Assembly: GCF_946478805.1 (NCBI RefSeq)
Contig: NZ_CAMLDC010000002.1
Span: forward strand, 224,954 to 288,953
From: an uncultured Fluviicola sp.
GTDB taxonomy: Bacteria; Bacteroidota; Bacteroidia; Flavobacteriales; Crocinitomicaceae
Direction of reading: 5' to 3'
DNA length: 64,000 bases
Both the position numbers and the translations under genes were made by a program. This document shows, piece after piece, positions 62,450 to 64,000 of the stretch. Under the pieces are notes generated by a model, which made no database searches, was not told the DNA's origin, and saw only the letters and a program-made list of their open reading frames with translations. Every line of letters starts with the position of its first letter. Position 1 is the stretch's first letter.

Positions 62450-63094
62450 ATGAACGTTCGGTTAACCAGAGATCAGAAAATACAGATTGCCAATTCGGAT
62501 GATGTTTACAACATCATGCAGCAGGTTTTGTTGCGCGAGAACCGCATTAGCCGAAAGCAGGAGCATTTTTGGATTATCGGATTGGATAATAAAAGCCGGA
62601 TTTTGTTTATTGAATTACTAGCATTGGGTCAACACAACCGTTTAAACATCACTCCTTCCGACACCTTCCGTATGTCGATTTACAAGATGGCCACCCAAGC
62701 CATTTTTGTGCATAATCATCCAAGCGGAAGTACCAAAGTATCAAAAGAGGACAAAGAGGCAACCGATTACATGTACAAAGCCGGTAAATTCCTGAAAATT
62801 GAAGTGGTAGATCATTTGGTCATCACAGAGACAGAATATTACAGCTTTGAGGATAATGGCCTGATGGACAAAATAAAGAACAGCGGTACGTGGGAATTAA
62901 TCGACACCGCCAAAGCTGATTTAGGTGAAATGAAGATTGCATCCGCGAAAGATGAAGGCAAAAGAGAACTTGCAAAACAAATCGCGAGAAAGTTACTTGC
63001 TCAGAAGAATATTCCAACTGAAGAGATCCGGAAGTTGACGGGGTTGACGATCCGGGAGATGAATAAGGTGGTGAAGGAAAGTAGTTCTAAATAA
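62450..63094 (+). CDS. RadC-like JAB-domain protein
   Basis: From the ATG at 62450 it is 214 residues: a JAB/MPN metalloprotease-fold domain with the zinc motif H-N-H-P-S-G followed by a downstream D in VSKEDKEATDYMYKAG, then a C-terminal helical tail (about 150-214) with ARKLLAQKNIPTEEIRKL. It lacks the UPF0758 helix-hairpin-helix of full RadC. Such short RadC-like proteins are typical of mobile and accessory DNA. Pieces of its 3' end recur at 21350 and 63842. Confidence 0.88.
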   Translation: MNVRLTRDQKIQIANSDDVYNIMQQVLLRENRISRKQEHFWIIGLDNKSRILFIELLALGQHNRLNITPSDTFRMSIYKMATQAIFVHNHPSGSTKVSKEDKEATDYMYKAGKFLKIEVVDHLVITETEYYSFEDNGLMDKIKNSGTWELIDTAKADLGEMKIASAKDEGKRELAKQIARKLLAQKNIPTEEIRKLTGLTIREMNKVVKESSSK

Positions 63095-63173
63095 AACGTT
63101 AAGAGGACACACCCGTATAATTGAACCGCGAAGAGACAAAGGACGCAAAGTTTACTGCCTTAAAATCAATGCC

Positions 63174-63779
63174 ATGAAAAATATCGCTTGCATTTTTTCA
63201 CTCTTTTTACTTATTGCATCCTGTAGCGATAACGATGAAAATGTAAACCGGATGGAATTGGTTCCTGAACCGGACAAAGACCTGAGGGAAGAATCTGAAA
63301 AGCAGCAGGCTCTCAAAATGACAGGATGCGTTTTCTCTGAACCGGACAGTTCTGTTGCAGGAATTCAGCTGCGTGATGCTGAAAGCACATTACGTGTATT
63401 GGGTAAACAAAGCTGGCTGCCCGGAGATTCTACTCACCTGTTCTATTCGGGTGACAAAAAACAAGTGCTTGGATTAACTGTCTTTGCCGGAGACTATGCA
63501 AATCAAGTAAGTGTGTTTCGGGTTTCGTATGCACCCGCTTCCAAACAAAACTACCCAAGAATCGATTCAAAGGTGTTTGAGACTGAAAAAGGGATTCGTT
63601 TGGGTATCAGCAAGTCAGAACTCACCGGAAAACTGGGACGGTGCTGCACTGTAAAGGATAGTACCGCAACTACTATCACCCTAAATTACCGGAAAGAGCA
63701 GGATCTGTGGTATTATGCCACCTATCAATTCAGGAATAATAAATTGCAAACAATGGTATTCGGGTATGAGTATCCTTGA
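63174..63779 (+). CDS. Hypothetical lipoprotein
   Basis: A 201-residue lipoprotein (KNIACIFSLFLLIASC lipobox), with an acidic linker after the anchor and a beta-rich domain that carries a CC pair (KLGRCCTVKD) and ends in FGYEYP. No family is recognised. It follows the JAB gene by 79 bp on the same strand, with an intergenic GAACCGCGAAGAGACAAAGG stretch of the kind often scattered in Bacteroidota genomes. Confidence 0.65.
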   Translation: MKNIACIFSLFLLIASCSDNDENVNRMELVPEPDKDLREESEKQQALKMTGCVFSEPDSSVAGIQLRDAESTLRVLGKQSWLPGDSTHLFYSGDKKQVLGLTVFAGDYANQVSVFRVSYAPASKQNYPRIDSKVFETEKGIRLGISKSELTGKLGRCCTVKDSTATTITLNYRKEQDLWYYATYQFRNNKLQTMVFGYEYP

Positions 63780-63841
63780 AAGAACGAATCCATAAAAACA
63801 TCATCACCGGAATTTCTTTGAATGAAAATTGTTGATGAATT

Positions 63842-63880
63842 GATCCGGGAGATGAATAAGGTGTTGAAAGATCTGATGTA
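63842..63880 (+). repeat. Second remnant of the JAB gene 3' end
   Basis: GATCCGGGAGATGAATAAGG and the next bases repeat 63049-63075 of the JAB gene with one or two changes, and then diverge. The piece lies outside any supported gene. Confidence 0.5.
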
Positions 63881-63961
63881 GAGCTGCTACGCGTTCACTT
63901 CAGATTGAAAGGTTGAGCGATAATTGTTCTTTGTAACGATTTAATGCGTCACCCCTCTCGG

Positions 63962-63979
63962 TCTCCCCTCAAGGGGAGA
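63962..63979. repeat. Hairpin near the window edge
   Basis: TCTCCCCT-CA-AGGGGAGA is a perfect 8-bp-arm palindrome in a GC-rich tail (63941-64000) that looks like part of an interspersed repeat cut by the window end. Confidence 0.4.
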
Positions 63980-64000
63980 AGCCCGGGAATCCTCTTTGGT

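Noticed and set aside
63110..63160. GAACCGCGAAGAGACAAAGG stretch as a gene or RNA
   Set aside because: It resembles scattered low-complexity intergenic sequence common in Bacteroidota; a single partial copy is not enough to define an element here.
1..64000. tRNA, rRNA or known riboswitch
   Set aside because: No cloverleaf, conserved rRNA stretch or riboswitch core was recognised by eye, including upstream of mgtA; a covariance-model scan was not possible.

Overview
The window reads as chromosomal DNA of a Bacteroidota bacterium of the order Flavobacteriales, most like Fluviicola and other Crocinitomicaceae. This is an inference from gene content, not from a marker gene. The signs are type IX secretion (T9SS) C-terminal sorting domains, a protein built of SprB-type repeats, a fused HME-RND/TolC pump, promoters with the Bacteroidota -7 element TAnnTTTG, and starts without Shine-Dalgarno sequences. 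I see no rRNA, tRNA, CRISPR array, prophage or insertion sequence.

Layout. 1-10 kb is a stress and redox block: a PAS histidine kinase with a receiver-Crp regulator, a BON protein, DoxX, a universal stress protein, an ATP-cone nuclease, a beta-CASP RNase and a Ca2+-type P-ATPase. 10-17 kb is a divalent-metal efflux operon (His-rich small protein, CzcA-TolC fusion, adaptor) with a small c-type cytochrome lipoprotein beyond its end. 16.9-17.6 kb is a two-gene R-body (RebB) locus closed by a near-perfect hairpin. 18-21 kb has lipoproteins and a secreted BNR-repeat protein. 21.4-23.2 kb is a tight chorismate mutase / U32 hydroxylase / ferredoxin operon. 23.2-29.7 kb is a five-gene copper operon (multicopper oxidase-CopB fusion, CopZ-like chaperone, CopA ATPase, AraC regulator with an HMA head, HMA-DUF3347 lipoprotein). 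30-34.6 kb has a large SprB-repeat adhesin-like protein and an OmpA protein. 34.7-39.6 kb holds ion transporters (SulP, DUF389, NhaA) and a Cys-rich copper-storage protein. 40-42 kb is an HxlR-controlled SDR/MDR oxidoreductase pair. 42.3-45 kb is a MerT-like protein and a metallothionein-like protein, divergent from a two-component system. 45-51.5 kb is miscellaneous: lipoproteins, AraC, a DHFR-like reductase and a T9SS beta-propeller protein. 51.6-54.4 kb is mgtA with a small membrane-protein gene. 54.5-64 kb is accessory: an LRR protein, a coiled-coil protein, a 21-bp tandem array, a very AT-rich 1266-residue membrane P-loop NTPase, a frameshifted secreted protein, a RadC-like JAB protein and a lipoprotein.

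The main theme is metal and ion homeostasis: three P-type ATPases, an RND pump, a multicopper oxidase, several HMA proteins, a copper-storage protein, a MerT-like transporter and a Cys-rich exported peptide. Three local regulatory signals are visible: paired TTATGANATT sites at two copper promoters, four GTTA half-sites at exact 11-bp spacing beside the metal-linked two-component system, and palindromes between hxlR and the oxidoreductases. The best candidates for under-described biology are the chorismate mutase-U32-ferredoxin operon, the minimal RebB locus, the 21-bp phased array and the YobI/KAP-like NTPase.
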